From contig NZ_JAIVFW010000041.1 of NCBI RefSeq assembly GCF_020829595.1, positions 1 to 64,000 on the forward strand: a stretch of DNA of 64,000 bases. Direction: 5' to 3'. Made by a program: the position numbers and the translations under genes. This document shows, piece by piece, positions 1-8,166 of this stretch. This DNA is from Nostoc sp. CHAB 5844 (GTDB taxonomy: Bacteria > Cyanobacteriota > Cyanobacteriia > Cyanobacteriales > Nostocaceae). Under the pieces are notes generated by a model. It saw nothing but the letters and a program-made list of their open reading frames with translations, ran no database searches and had not been told where the DNA came from. Each line of letters opens with the position of its first letter. Position 1 is the first letter of the stretch.

Positions 1-85
1 GTAAGTTAATGAGTAAAGTTACTAACTTATTGTTTGCTGAGTTATGTAAAATAAAATCAATCTGATGTTTAACCCTTCATACTAA

Positions 86-202
86 ATAAAGGGTATTAAA
101 AGTAGGGTAACTTTCAGTTACCCTGAACGTGGATTACGAAACCGTATCATTTCTGCTCGTCTAGCAACTCGTACAGAAAGAAAGCTTTATGAACAACTCT
201 GA
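86..202 (+). pseudogene. BrnT-type toxin, C-terminal remnant
   Basis: The frame is open from 86 to a TGA at 200-202 and reads, near its end, GLRNRIISARLATRTERK followed by LYEQL. This matches the conserved C-terminal strand-helix of BrnT-family ribonuclease toxins (the RIISARKAT motif). There is an in-frame stop at 83-85 and no start codon, so only about 38 of the usual ~90 residues remain. Its end overlaps the next gene by 14 nt, as in toxin-antitoxin operons. The motif match is clear; that this is a dead gene rather than a fragment with a frameshift near the window edge is inference. Confidence 0.6.
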
Positions 203-485
203 AGAAGAATTTACATTACAACTGCGTCCACGCCCACATGAAACAGTGTCTCTAGAAATCCCCAAAAATACCTTAGAATCGCTCAAAAAAATAGCAGACA
301 GTCGAGATATGTCTTGTGAGGCATTACTTAAATTTTATATTGGGCAAGGTTTACGCCAAGATGTAGCTAAGTTATTTTCTAATCGCGTGCTAGAGGTTAC
401 TGCTCAAGTTTTGGCACAACATATTCAATCAGAAGCAGAAATTTCAGAAATTTTACAAGAAATTAGCTCTCAAACTAATTATTAA
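189..485 (+). CDS. antitoxin-like protein paired with BrnT remnant
   Basis: A 98-residue acidic, mainly helical protein. The N-terminal part (residues ~8-50) has a beta strand followed by two helices, compatible with a ribbon-helix-helix (CopG-like) DNA-binding fold, with the conserved-looking stretch LKFYIGQGLRQDVAKLF at 48-64. Its ATG lies inside the 3' end of the BrnT remnant, the usual position of a BrnT partner antitoxin. In working loci the antitoxin neutralises the toxin and represses the operon. Here no intact toxin is visible, so it may be a leftover or act in trans. The family was assigned from gene context and overall pattern, not from a full match to BrnA. Confidence 0.6.
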   Translation: MNNSEEEFTLQLRPRPHETVSLEIPKNTLESLKKIADSRDMSCEALLKFYIGQGLRQDVAKLFSNRVLEVTAQVLAQHIQSEAEISEILQEISSQTNY

Positions 486-565
486 TGCGATCGCTTGATT
501 ATTTTGACAGTCTCTAAAATCCCTAACATCTACAGTCTTTTGTTGGGTTTCGCTATCGCTCCAAC

Positions 566-600
566 GCCACTTTGCTCAAGTCGGGAAACCCGCCCACGCA
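566..600 (-). repeat. dispersed GGGCGGGTTTCCCGACTTGA repeat
   Basis: On the minus strand this reads GCGTGGGCGGGTTTCCCGAC and continues TTGAGCAA. The same core occurs at 12207-12241, in a diverged copy at 56152-56182 (minus), and inside a histidine kinase gene at 24040-24078. It lies in the 486-774 gap, which also contains a GTTGGGTTTCGC-type repeat; no gene was seen there. Confidence 0.6.
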
Positions 601-713
601 AGTGGCTCCCCAACCTACATTTTTCTTGCTTTTGCCTTAGATTTAGGTAGTAGTTAAAATCATGTTTTGACGCATTGCACGTTTGTGATCGCTTGATTAT
701 TTGTAAACGACAA

Positions 714-744
714 GATCCCCGACTTCTTTGAGAAGTCGAGGATC
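714..744. repeat. near-perfect 31-bp palindrome (GATCCCCGACTTCT family)
   Basis: GATCCCCGACTTCT and its near-perfect reverse complement are separated by three bases, giving a strong hairpin just upstream of the CHAT-TPR gene. Related hairpins occur at 3384-3414, and separated arms at ~63131 and ~63284 flank a longer element. It is a dispersed cyanobacterial hairpin repeat. It has no T-tract, so it is not a good terminator. Confidence 0.7.
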
Positions 745-774
745 TGAGGCTCTCGATTTATACAAAATTGCTAT

Positions 775-3366
775 ATGCAGAAAATTCTTGCCAGTGTCTT
801 GGCTGTGTGTGTTTACCTAACTCCCCTAACAGTGACACTCATAGCTCAACCCAGTTGGAGAGAAACTGAAAAACCTCAAGCACAAACAGCCGCAAAACTA
901 CTAGAACAGGCGATAAAAAAGAGACAACAACAGGAATATCAACAAGCTATACCCATATTCCAGCAAGTTCTGGTTATGGTACGAGAACAAAAAGATCAAA
1001 AACTTGAAGCACTCGTACTCAATGAGCTAGGGTTTTGCTACTCCGCATTAGGACAAAAGCAGCAAGCACTGTCATTTTACAACCAAGCTCTGCCCCTATT
1101 ACGTGCAGTGGGCGATCGCTCTGGTGAAGCCACTACTCTTAATAATATTGGTCGAGTCCACGAAGATTTAGGAGAACAGGAGAAAGCACTGTCATTTTAC
1201 AACCAAGCTCTGCCCCTATATCTTGCAGTGGAAGATCGCTCTGGTGAAGCCACTACTCTCAATAACATTGGTTCAGCCTACTGGGCATTAGGAGAACAGG
1301 AGAAAGCCCTGTCATTTTACAACCAAGCTCTGCCCCTATATCTTGCAGTGGGCAATCGCTTTGGGGAAGCGGTTACTCTCAATAATATTGGTTCAGTCTA
1401 CGACGCATTAGGAGAAAAGCTGAAAGCCCTGTCATTTTACAACCAAGCTCTGCCCCTCAGACGTGCAGTGGGCGATCGCTCTGGGGAAGCTGCTACTCTC
1501 AATAACATTGGTTCAGTCTACCACGCATTAGGAGAACAGGAAAAAGCCCTGCCATTTTACAACCAAGCTCTGCCCCTCAGACGTAAGGTGAGCGATCGCT
1601 CTGGGGAAGCTGATACTCTCAATAACATTGGTTCAGCCTACTGGGCATTAGGAGAACAGGAAAAAGCCCTGTCATTTTACAACCAAGCTCTGCCCCTATA
1701 TCTTGCAGTGGAAGATCGCTCTGGTGAAGCCACTACTCTCAATAACATTGGTTCAGTCTACCACGCATTAGGAGAACAGGAAAAAGCCCTGCCATTTTAC
1801 AACCAAGCTCTGCCCCTCAGACGTGCAGTGGGCGATCACTCTGGGGAAGCTAATACATTGGCTAATAGAGGTATATTATTTCAAAATACAAATCGACCAA
1901 GTGAAGCCATTACTGATTTGGAAAAATCTCTGCAAATCAACTTAGAATTGCGCCGGAGTTTACAACAAGAAAATCGCCAAAATTTTTTACAACAATATAA
2001 CTGGAGTGCTGCTTTAGTAGATGTCTTGATTGATGAACAGAAATATGCTCAAGCTTTTGAATGGGTTAACCTCTTCAGCACTTCTGATTTAGCCGACTAC
2101 AATCGTCTAATTAATGCCAAAGTTGCTAACCCCGCAGCACAAAAAGCTATTAATAATTGGAATCAAAAAAATCAACAACTAGAAACTCAACGACAACAAC
2201 TGCAAAATCAGTTTTCTGAAGAGTTAGCGCAAAAATTTCGCCAATTAGAAACACAAGTCTATCAGCAAGCCACAGAAATATCTCGCCAATTTCCCGAAGT
2301 TGCCGAACTATTTGAAACTACTCCCGCAGATATTCACAAGCTTAAATCATCCATCCCCGCCGACACGGTAGTAATTCAACCAGTCTTGTTGACTAATGCG
2401 AGAAGTATACCAAAGTCTTTAGCAATATTTATCTTAACTAACAATAAAGTAAACGTTATTAAAACATCAATCAAACCCGATGAATTTGATCAACTGCTCA
2501 CCCAATATCTAGAGCAAGTAGAAGATGACAGTGATGCTGGCTACGCAGAAAATAGCACTAAATTATATGATGTTCTGATTCGACCTGTAGAAGCTGAAAT
2601 CCAAAAATTGCAACCCAAGCAATTAAGCATCATTGCTACAGGAAAACTCCGCTATCTCCCTTTTGAAACCCTCAGAGACAGCAAAACCGAAGAATATTTA
2701 ATCCAGAAATATCCCGTCAATTATCTCAGCCGCATTTCCACCCGTTCTTTAAGTTCACAAAAAAAACCTACAAACCAACCACCAAAAGTTTTAGCATTTG
2801 GTAATCCCGTACCTCGTGAAACACAAAATTTACCAGGTGCAGAAACAGAGGTTAGGGAAATCAAGAAAAAACTACCAGGAAGCAAAGCTTATCTTGGTAA
2901 TAAAGCCACCCTTGCAAATTTTAAAAACCATGTTTTACGCTTTAGTTTTGTCCATTTAGCAACTCATGGCTGCTTCCAAAATGCCAACTGTACAACATTA
3001 AATTTAAAAAATAACTCATTGCTGTTTGCTGATGCACAATTTAACATTGCTGATGCCGCATTTTTAGGGTTAAAAGGTACACAATTATTAACACTTAGTG
3101 CTTGTCAAACTGCAAAAAAAATTGAAGATAAAGGCGTAGGCATTGCTGGTGTTGCCTATATATTTGAACGTGCTGGTGCTAAAGCCGTAATGGCGAGTTT
3201 GTGGGCGGTTGAAGATGACGCAACCCAAAAACTCATGATTGATTTTTATGCAAATCTCCAGCAAGGCATGACTAAAGGAGAAGCACTACAAAAAGCCAAA
3301 TTGCAGCAAATTGGCCGTCATCCCTTTTACTGGTCGCCATTTGTCTTAATTGGCGATGCCGGGTGA
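775..3366 (+). CDS. TPR-CHAT domain protein (caspase-like)
   Basis: An 863-residue protein with an N-terminal hydrophobic segment (residues 1-25), probably a signal peptide. TPR repeats run from ~40 to 400. A helical, Q-rich linker follows (~400-530), then a C-terminal CHAT domain (~570-863). CHAT is a caspase/separase-like peptidase fold. The predicted catalytic pair is present: His731 in HLATHG and Cys777 in LSACQT. Seven TPR units of exactly 40 residues are encoded by near-identical 120-bp repeats. CHAT-TPR proteins are common in multicellular cyanobacteria and are thought to be regulated proteases; the substrate here is unknown. No clear Shine-Dalgarno precedes the ATG. A hairpin with T-tract follows the stop. 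Confidence 0.85.
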   Translation: MQKILASVLAVCVYLTPLTVTLIAQPSWRETEKPQAQTAAKLLEQAIKKRQQQEYQQAIPIFQQVLVMVREQKDQKLEALVLNELGFCYSALGQKQQALSFYNQALPLLRAVGDRSGEATTLNNIGRVHEDLGEQEKALSFYNQALPLYLAVEDRSGEATTLNNIGSAYWALGEQEKALSFYNQALPLYLAVGNRFGEAVTLNNIGSVYDALGEKLKALSFYNQALPLRRAVGDRSGEAATLNNIGSVYHALGEQEKALPFYNQALPLRRKVSDRSGEADTLNNIGSAYWALGEQEKALSFYNQALPLYLAVEDRSGEATTLNNIGSVYHALGEQEKALPFYNQALPLRRAVGDHSGEANTLANRGILFQNTNRPSEAITDLEKSLQINLELRRSLQQENRQNFLQQYNWSAALVDVLIDEQKYAQAFEWVNLFSTSDLADYNRLINAKVANPAAQKAINNWNQKNQQLETQRQQLQNQFSEELAQKFRQLETQVYQQATEISRQFPEVAELFETTPADIHKLKSSIPADTVVIQPVLLTNARSIPKSLAIFILTNNKVNVIKTSIKPDEFDQLLTQYLEQVEDDSDAGYAENSTKLYDVLIRPVEAEIQKLQPKQLSIIATGKLRYLPFETLRDSKTEEYLIQKYPVNYLSRISTRSLSSQKKPTNQPPKVLAFGNPVPRETQNLPGAETEVREIKKKLPGSKAYLGNKATLANFKNHVLRFSFVHLATHGCFQNANCTTLNLKNNSLLFADAQFNIADAAFLGLKGTQLLTLSACQTAKKIEDKGVGIAGVAYIFERAGAKAVMASLWAVEDDATQKLMIDFYANLQQGMTKGEALQKAKLQQIGRHPFYWSPFVLIGDAG
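1021..1860 (+). repeat. seven tandem 120-bp repeats inside the CHAT-TPR gene
   Basis: Seven units start at 1021, 1141, 1261, 1381, 1501, 1621 and 1741. Each encodes one 42-type TPR unit of 40 residues (LNNIG..Y.ALGEQEKAL...). Several internal units differ by only a few bases; for example, ACAACCAAGCTCTGCCCCT recurs at the same place in every unit. Such identity suggests recent amplification or gene conversion. Confidence 0.9.
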
Positions 3367-3383
3367 GTATATTTATAACTTCA

Positions 3384-3422
3384 GCTCCCTGACTTCTTAG
3401 AGAAGTCGGGGAGCTTGTTTTT
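3384..3422 (+). terminator. hairpin terminator after CHAT-TPR gene
   Basis: GCTCCCTGACTTCT and AGAAGTCGGGGAGC form a 14-bp stem with a 3-nt loop, followed by TTGTTTTT. It starts 18 nt after the stop codon. It belongs to the same repeat family as 714-744, so the dispersed hairpin may serve as a terminator here. Confidence 0.65.
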
Positions 3423-3500
3423 CACGAATAATTTAGGGCTGCTATATAATAATTCCACAATATCTGGATGAAATTTTTTATTAATGCGTAAGTCTTATTT

Positions 3501-5441
3501 ATGATGATTTCTACTGAACGCATAATTTATTGTATAAATCCAACGTGCGATCGCCCGGCTAATTCTATAGGAGAGCGCATCTGTACTAATTGTCAAACTC
3601 CCTTAATTCACCGTTACCTCTGGGCTACTGGCAATTTAGCCGCTAATATCTCTCCTGGAACTCAAGTCGCCGAGCGCTATGAAGTTATTAAACAGCAGAT
3701 ATGGCTTGATACTCAACCAGGATTACCACCAGAAGCTCCACAAGACTTAGCAAAAGCAGTTATTCCTTACTTAAAACTATATCAACAGCATTTACATCTT
3801 CCCCAAGCCTATGGGTTTGCTCCCTCTTTGGAAGTAGATGGAGATGATATTCTCTTACTAGAAAATGTGCCAATAGATGAAACAGGCAACCTTTACCCCA
3901 CAATAGCCGATGCCTGCGAACAAGCTACAGCAGTCAGACAAATTTATTGGCTATGGCAAATTCTCCAACTTTGGCAACCGTTAGCAGAACTGGGAGTTGA
4001 GCAAAGTTTAGTAATTCCAGACAACTTACGAGTTCAAGGTTGGTGCGTGCGTCTGGTGGAACTTCATCCCACGCAAACCGATGAAAAACTCAGCTTAGGT
4101 AATTTAGGGCATTCTTGGCAGTCTTGGATAGCATTAGCACAACCACAAGTAGCTCAATCATTGCAGAATATCGTTGAGCAAATGTGCGATCGCGCAATAA
4201 ATTTAGAAACTATTACCACTCAACTTAATACTCTTTTACTCTCAGCCGCAGCAGAATTACCTCTCAGTCTTCAGGTTGCAGGTGCAACAGACATCGGCAC
4301 AGAACTAAGCCAAAACGAAGATACTTGCTACCCAAATACAGATGAACCCTATGACCCACTTATGCCACGCTTATCGATGGTTTGTGATGGCATTGGTGGA
4401 CACCAAGGCGGTGAAGTTGCCAGTCAAATGGCAGTACAATCTTTAAAGTTGCAAATCCGTGCCTTATTAGCAGAAGTTGCCGAACAAACTGAGCCTGTAG
4501 CACCAAAATTGTTGCAAGAACAGCTAGAAGCCAGCTTGCGAGTAGTCAATAATTTAATTTGCTCACGGAATGACGAGCAAAAACGCCAAGGTAGAGAACG
4601 TATGGCTACAACCTTGGTGATGGCACTGCAATTACCACAAAGAATAGTAACAATCTCTGGATGGCACTCTGATAATGCTCATGAACTTTATTTAGCCAAC
4701 ATCGGGGATAGCCGCGCTTACTGGATAACTCGCAACTACTGCCAGTTAATAACAGTGGATGATGATGTAGCTTGGCGGGAAGTCCGTTATGGGAAGAGTT
4801 TGTATCGGCAAGCACTCCAGCGAGAAGATGCAACAGCCTTGACTCAAGCATTAGGCACAAAAGATGCAGAATCCCTGCGACTGGCAATTCAAAGATTCAT
4901 CATTGATGAAGAAGGATTATTGCTGCTGTGTTCTGATGGTTTAAGTGACAACGATTGGGTAGAACACTCTTGGCAGGATTTTGCCGTACCTGTGTTAACA
5001 GGCGAACTTTCAATTGCAGAAGCTGTCCAAAATTTAATTAATCTTGCCAACCAAAAAAATGGGCATGATAATACATCGGTTGTTCTAACTCTTTGTCGGC
5101 TTTCTCAAGAATACTTAGTGCCAGTGACTTCATTATCTCCATCAGTAGAGATGGTAGAAGAAACACCAGAAGTTGAAGAACCTGCTTTGACACAAAGCGC
5201 TCAAGCCCTATTAGATTTGGATTTGACGGAGGAACCAACACCTCCTCCGTACATACCGCCAATGCCAATCAAAAAACCAAATCGACGTAAGAAACCTTTA
5301 GTCACGGTTGGCGGATTGTTAGCTTTGCTAGTTGGCGGTACAACTCTGGGATTATTAGCTTGGTGGCAAATCAATCCCCAAACCTTCCAACAAATGTGTC
5401 GAAAATTACCTCAAACAATGGAGTCAATCTGTCCACAATGA
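3501..5441 (+). CDS. zinc-ribbon PP2C-family Ser/Thr phosphatase, membrane-anchored
   Basis: A 646-residue protein. Residues 11-31 form a C-x4-C-x11-C-x2-C zinc ribbon, and residues ~60-240 a region without clear motifs. A PP2C (PPM) phosphatase domain spans ~255-530: DGIGGH with metal-ligand Asp296, then LANIGDSRAY, LLLCSDGLSDND and GHDNTSVV. These are the metal-binding motifs of Mg/Mn-dependent phosphatases. A Pro-rich linker leads to one transmembrane helix at ~600-622, so the enzyme should be membrane-tethered with the catalytic part in the cytoplasm. It follows the CHAT-TPR gene on the same strand after a terminator-like hairpin, so cotranscription is doubtful. Substrates are unknown. 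Confidence 0.85.
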   Translation: MMISTERIIYCINPTCDRPANSIGERICTNCQTPLIHRYLWATGNLAANISPGTQVAERYEVIKQQIWLDTQPGLPPEAPQDLAKAVIPYLKLYQQHLHLPQAYGFAPSLEVDGDDILLLENVPIDETGNLYPTIADACEQATAVRQIYWLWQILQLWQPLAELGVEQSLVIPDNLRVQGWCVRLVELHPTQTDEKLSLGNLGHSWQSWIALAQPQVAQSLQNIVEQMCDRAINLETITTQLNTLLLSAAAELPLSLQVAGATDIGTELSQNEDTCYPNTDEPYDPLMPRLSMVCDGIGGHQGGEVASQMAVQSLKLQIRALLAEVAEQTEPVAPKLLQEQLEASLRVVNNLICSRNDEQKRQGRERMATTLVMALQLPQRIVTISGWHSDNAHELYLANIGDSRAYWITRNYCQLITVDDDVAWREVRYGKSLYRQALQREDATALTQALGTKDAESLRLAIQRFIIDEEGLLLLCSDGLSDNDWVEHSWQDFAVPVLTGELSIAEAVQNLINLANQKNGHDNTSVVLTLCRLSQEYLVPVTSLSPSVEMVEETPEVEEPALTQSAQALLDLDLTEEPTPPPYIPPMPIKKPNRRKKPLVTVGGLLALLVGGTTLGLLAWWQINPQTFQQMCRKLPQTMESICPQ

Positions 5442-5462
5442 GTATTTTTGACTCAGCGAGAA

Positions 5463-5510
5463 GTCGGAGCGGCGGCTTCCGCCGATCTGAACTTCGGTGA
5501 CTCAGCCCTA
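5463..5510. repeat. GC-rich hairpin repeat after phosphatase gene
   Basis: GGCGGCTTCCGCC forms a short GC-rich stem (around 5470-5485) within a CGGAGCGGCGGCTTCCGCCG-type cyanobacterial repeat, in an otherwise AT-rich gap (5442-5832). It may act as a terminator-like structure but lacks a T-run. No gene is apparent in the rest of this gap. Confidence 0.4.
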
Positions 5511-5702
5511 TATAGGAACGGAAGATCCATTTGATGTAGAATTGAATCTGTCGTTAAAGCGCACAGCAAAAATAAAACGGGACTTTATTAGCCTGTTAAC
5601 TGAAAAAATCCTCAAAAAAGCGCTTCTGAGACACCCGTAAGCGTGGACAAGTGCAATGAGGAAAAAAAGCAGTGAGACATTTGTCGCTGATTAACTATGA
5701 GC

Positions 5703-5731
5703 AAAGCCTGCACGGTCAGGCTTTGTTTGTA
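5703..5731 (+). terminator. hairpin with T-rich tail upstream of ftrV
   Basis: AAAGCCTG and CAGGCTTT form an 8-bp stem with a 6-nt loop (CACGGT), followed by GTTTGT. It looks like an intrinsic terminator or attenuator ~130 nt upstream of ftrV. It could end a transcript from the left or regulate the ftrV leader. Confidence 0.45.
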
Positions 5732-5832
5732 TAAAAGTTGCAAACGCCCACATATAGAGCGTTTGTCTAGATTGTATGTGAAAAATAACTGCCTTAAACA
5801 GTCTGTTTTTCAACCAGCAAGTTCGATGAGAG

Positions 5833-6105
5833 ATGGCTGTAGAAATGCTTGTGGAACCGCAAAAGCTAGGTGTAAATGTTCTTATGAAAGTTGGCGATCG
5901 CATCCGTGTTAATAAATCGGTAGTAGTTTACCATCATCCTGAACATCGCGGTAAAGCTTTTGACCTCAAAGGCTCAGAAGGCGAAGTTGTGGATATTGTT
6001 ACTCAATGGCAAGGTAGACCTGTCAGTGCTAACTTGCCGATATTAGTCCAGTTTAATAAAAAATTTAAAGCCCACTTACGCGAGAATGAGTTAGAAATTA
6101 TCTAA
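5833..6105 (+). CDS. ftrV: ferredoxin-thioredoxin reductase variable chain
   Basis: The protein matches the FTR variable (alpha) subunit throughout: VGDRIRVNKSVVVYHHPEH, then EGEVVDIVTQWQGRPVSANLP and VQFNKKFKAHLRENELE. FtrV is a small SH3-like beta-barrel that holds the catalytic [4Fe-4S] chain FtrC. The dimer passes electrons from ferredoxin to thioredoxin and so links photosynthetic light to enzyme redox control. The family is normally ~73-75 residues, which fits an internal ATG at 5884 (MKVGDR...). The longer start given here adds 17 residues, and both starts are possible. ftrC is not in the window. Confidence 0.9.
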   Translation: MAVEMLVEPQKLGVNVLMKVGDRIRVNKSVVVYHHPEHRGKAFDLKGSEGEVVDIVTQWQGRPVSANLPILVQFNKKFKAHLRENELEII

Positions 6106-6110
6106 ATTCC

Positions 6111-6335
6111 TCAAAAGCGGCGAAGGAACCACCGAAAAATGTTGAGTTCGCCGCGCATTTTTTTAAGTTCTTGACGGTGATGTTCTGCTGTAGCGTAATA
6201 CCATTCACAATAACGCTGAAACTCTGAGCGCTGCTGGACTTCGTAATAAAATTCATGGGTGGTTTGGTAAGCACTAAAAGTTTCTTCAACTTCAGGTTGC
6301 CGAGACGGAATAATATGAGGTAATTCTTGGCGCAT
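6111..6335 (-). CDS. small conserved-looking hypothetical protein
   Basis: A 74-residue, Tyr- and Arg-rich protein with charged helices and no membrane segment, ending in RWFLRRF. It starts 12 nt after the stop of the nuclease-like gene (6348-6968) on the same strand, so the two are probably one transcript. It ends 5 nt from the convergent ftrV stop. I do not recognise the family. The tight spacing and clean frame favour a real gene. Confidence 0.6.
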   Translation of the reverse strand: MRQELPHIIPSRQPEVEETFSAYQTTHEFYYEVQQRSEFQRYCEWYYATAEHHRQELKKMRGELNIFRWFLRRF

Positions 6336-6347
6336 AACTGATAAAAA

Positions 6348-6968
6348 TTAACTTTCGTTGATAAGTGCGGCGAGCATAATCCTGATTACTAGCTCTAATT
6401 CTTCGGTCACTCGGTAAAGGTTAATCGCTTGTTCAATAGTTTGTGTCTGCCGATATAAAATCCCAAATTGCCAAATATTACCGGTTGTGACTGCTCCTAA
6501 TATTTCTTTTTGAGTAGAATCCAACCACTTATCAAGGGCTATCATCTCAGTTGCTAGTTGTGTAAATCCTTTATTGATATCTGCTTGCTTGGCTTCTATT
6601 ACTATTAAATTAGATTTTGTTCGCAGATAATAATCTAAATTACCTTGAAGTTGATTATTAACTTTAATATTGTACTCAATTTTTAATTTAGCACGAGAAT
6701 AGTGGATTAACTCGATAACAACTGGTGCAATCAGTATTTCTCGACGTGTAGCTTCATTCTCTAAATCTACATAGGGCAACACTTCTTCTAGGCGCTGCTT
6801 GAGTTCGTTAACTCTATCTAATGTACCAGAATATGGCGTTAAATTGAGGAATTTACGCTCAAAAGAATAACCAAATTCAGCCACTAAATCGTCAACTGCA
6901 AACCCTAATTCAAAATAATTGCTAAAAGTATAGGAGCGACTTGGATCTAGCAACGGTTGGCGACTCAT
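6348..6968 (-). CDS. PD-(D/E)XK nuclease-like protein
   Basis: A 206-residue protein. Around residues 98-145 it shows the layout of a PD-(D/E)XK nuclease core: a conserved Glu in IEYNIKV, an Asp in GNLDYYL, IVIEAKQAD (the ExK motif), then a Gln in FTQLATEM. This order is typical of restriction-type endonuclease folds and of HsdR-N-like proteins in cyanobacteria. No recognition or helicase domain is attached, and no methyltransferase is nearby, so a restriction role is not supported. It probably forms an operon with the 74-residue gene downstream. The fold assignment is by motif only. Confidence 0.6.
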   Translation of the reverse strand: MSRQPLLDPSRSYTFSNYFELGFAVDDLVAEFGYSFERKFLNLTPYSGTLDRVNELKQRLEEVLPYVDLENEATRREILIAPVVIELIHYSRAKLKIEYNIKVNNQLQGNLDYYLRTKSNLIVIEAKQADINKGFTQLATEMIALDKWLDSTQKEILGAVTTGNIWQFGILYRQTQTIEQAINLYRVTEELELVIRIMLAALINES

Positions 6969-7033
6969 ACCAATTTTAGATTTTGGATTTTGGATTAAAA
7001 GCTTTATTAATCGGCAAGATTACTATTGATCGA

Positions 7034-7072
7034 AATCAATCAAGGTTTGAAACCGAGTGGAATTGTGGGCGA
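7034..7072. repeat. dispersed AATCAAGGTTTGAAACC repeat
   Basis: AATCAAGGTTTGAAACC followed by TTGTGGGCGAA recurs in reverse orientation at 51011-51050 after ubiD. Both copies have GTTACCCCACC nearby. It may be an end of a lost mobile element (inference). The surrounding gap 6969-7374 has no gene. Confidence 0.5.
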
Positions 7073-7241
7073 AATAATCGTTGTATCACTCTTGCTGCTT
7101 TGTTACCCCACCCGAAGTGTCTGGCTTAATTTAATTGCGAATGCGAATTGGTTCATGCCGACCTATTTACAGCATATTTTAAGTAAGTGAAGTACGCAAT
7201 TTAAGCTTCAACGCTAGGTAGAGACTGAATTCTGAATTCTG

Positions 7242-7352
7242 ATACCATTTCACCAAATAAATGATACAAATAATTTCTCCTCTGCCCCTCTGCCCCTCTG
7301 CCCCTCTGCTCCCTTGCGGTCTATTTGTATCAAATTTAAAGTGAAACTGTAT
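7242..7352. mobile_element. MITE-like element with long imperfect terminal inverted repeats
   Basis: The left arm ATACCATTTCACCAAATAAA (then TGATACAAATA) is matched by the reverse complement of the right end, ATACAGTTTCACTTTAAATT (then TGATACAAATA). The arms are ~30 bp at roughly 80-85% identity. The centre is four tandem CCCCTCTG units. The element has no coding capacity and sits between convergent-free genes, which fits a miniature inverted-repeat element. Confidence 0.6.
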
Positions 7353-7374
7353 GACTCCTAGATTCTACTGTACT

Positions 7375-8166
7375 CTACAGCCAACCACGTAAGCGATAGA
7401 TAAAACTACCAAGATATTCTTTCAAAGCATTAGTAAATTGATGTAGGTTATCTGTATCGGGTAACAAATTGAGTAAGGCAGCTTTGGGAGTGTTACCAAG
7501 TTCTTGCAGTTCGCCTTGAGTAACTTGAAAGTCGGTAGGTGCAGGGATAGCATCAATACCTTGACGGTGGAAAATTTTCAGCGATCGCGGCATATGCATA
7601 GCCGAAGTTACTAATAATACTTTTTTAATACCACGAGATTGCAAAATTTTCTTGACATTCACGGCATTTTGATAAGTGTTGAGGGATAATGGTTCTTCAA
7701 CAATTGCCTGTGATGGGACTCCAATTGCTGTCAAAATACTGGCCATATCTGTTGATTCTGCCGTACCGCCATTGCGCCAATCGATACGACCACCACTGAG
7801 AATAATTAACGGCGCTTTTTTTTGACGATATAGCTGTGCTGCATAAATTATGCGATCGCCTTGTTCACTTAAATCTACATCTGGTCGAGGAAAAAAGGCT
7901 GATTTCGTTGCACCACCCAAAACGACGATTGCTTCCGCATTCGGCATTTGCAGAGGTGGCAGATTTTGCCATTCGAGTGATCGCACCAGTGCCTTAGCCG
8001 CCCAAGCATTACTGCAAACTAGTAATAAAATTAAAGAAAATGCGATCGCTGCTGTCGCTGTGCGTGGTTGTTTCCACACTGTGATCAAAGCCACTACTAA
8101 ACTTAAACTGGCTAATCCCAAGGGATAAAAAAACAGTGGCAGCAACTTAGAAAGGTATAAAAACAT
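7375..8166 (-). CDS. YdcF/DUF218 family membrane protein
   Basis: A 263-residue protein. Two hydrophobic helices (residues ~5-28 and ~35-58) are followed by a DUF218 (YdcF/SanA-like) domain: AIVVLGG at ~80, then LIILSGGRIDW, ESTDMASILTAIGVP, NTYQNAVNVK and LLVTSAMHMPRS. These proteins have a Rossmann-like fold in the periplasm and have been linked to cell-envelope maintenance and vancomycin sensitivity in enteric bacteria. The enzymatic role is not established. A decayed 3' end of a second copy lies at 9438-9482. Confidence 0.85.
   Translation of the reverse strand: MFLYLSKLLPLFFYPLGLASLSLVVALITVWKQPRTATAAIAFSLILLLVCSNAWAAKALVRSLEWQNLPPLQMPNAEAIVVLGGATKSAFFPRPDVDLSEQGDRIIYAAQLYRQKKAPLIILSGGRIDWRNGGTAESTDMASILTAIGVPSQAIVEEPLSLNTYQNAVNVKKILQSRGIKKVLLVTSAMHMPRSLKIFHRQGIDAIPAPTDFQVTQGELQELGNTPKAALLNLLPDTDNLHQFTNALKEYLGSFIYRLRGWL

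Noticed and set aside
1021-1860. CRISPR array or minisatellite
   Set aside because: Regular 120-bp units are in-frame and encode TPR repeats; there are no spacers.
6348-6968. Restriction-modification system
   Set aside because: Only a nuclease-like fold is present; no methyltransferase, specificity subunit or helicase lies nearby.
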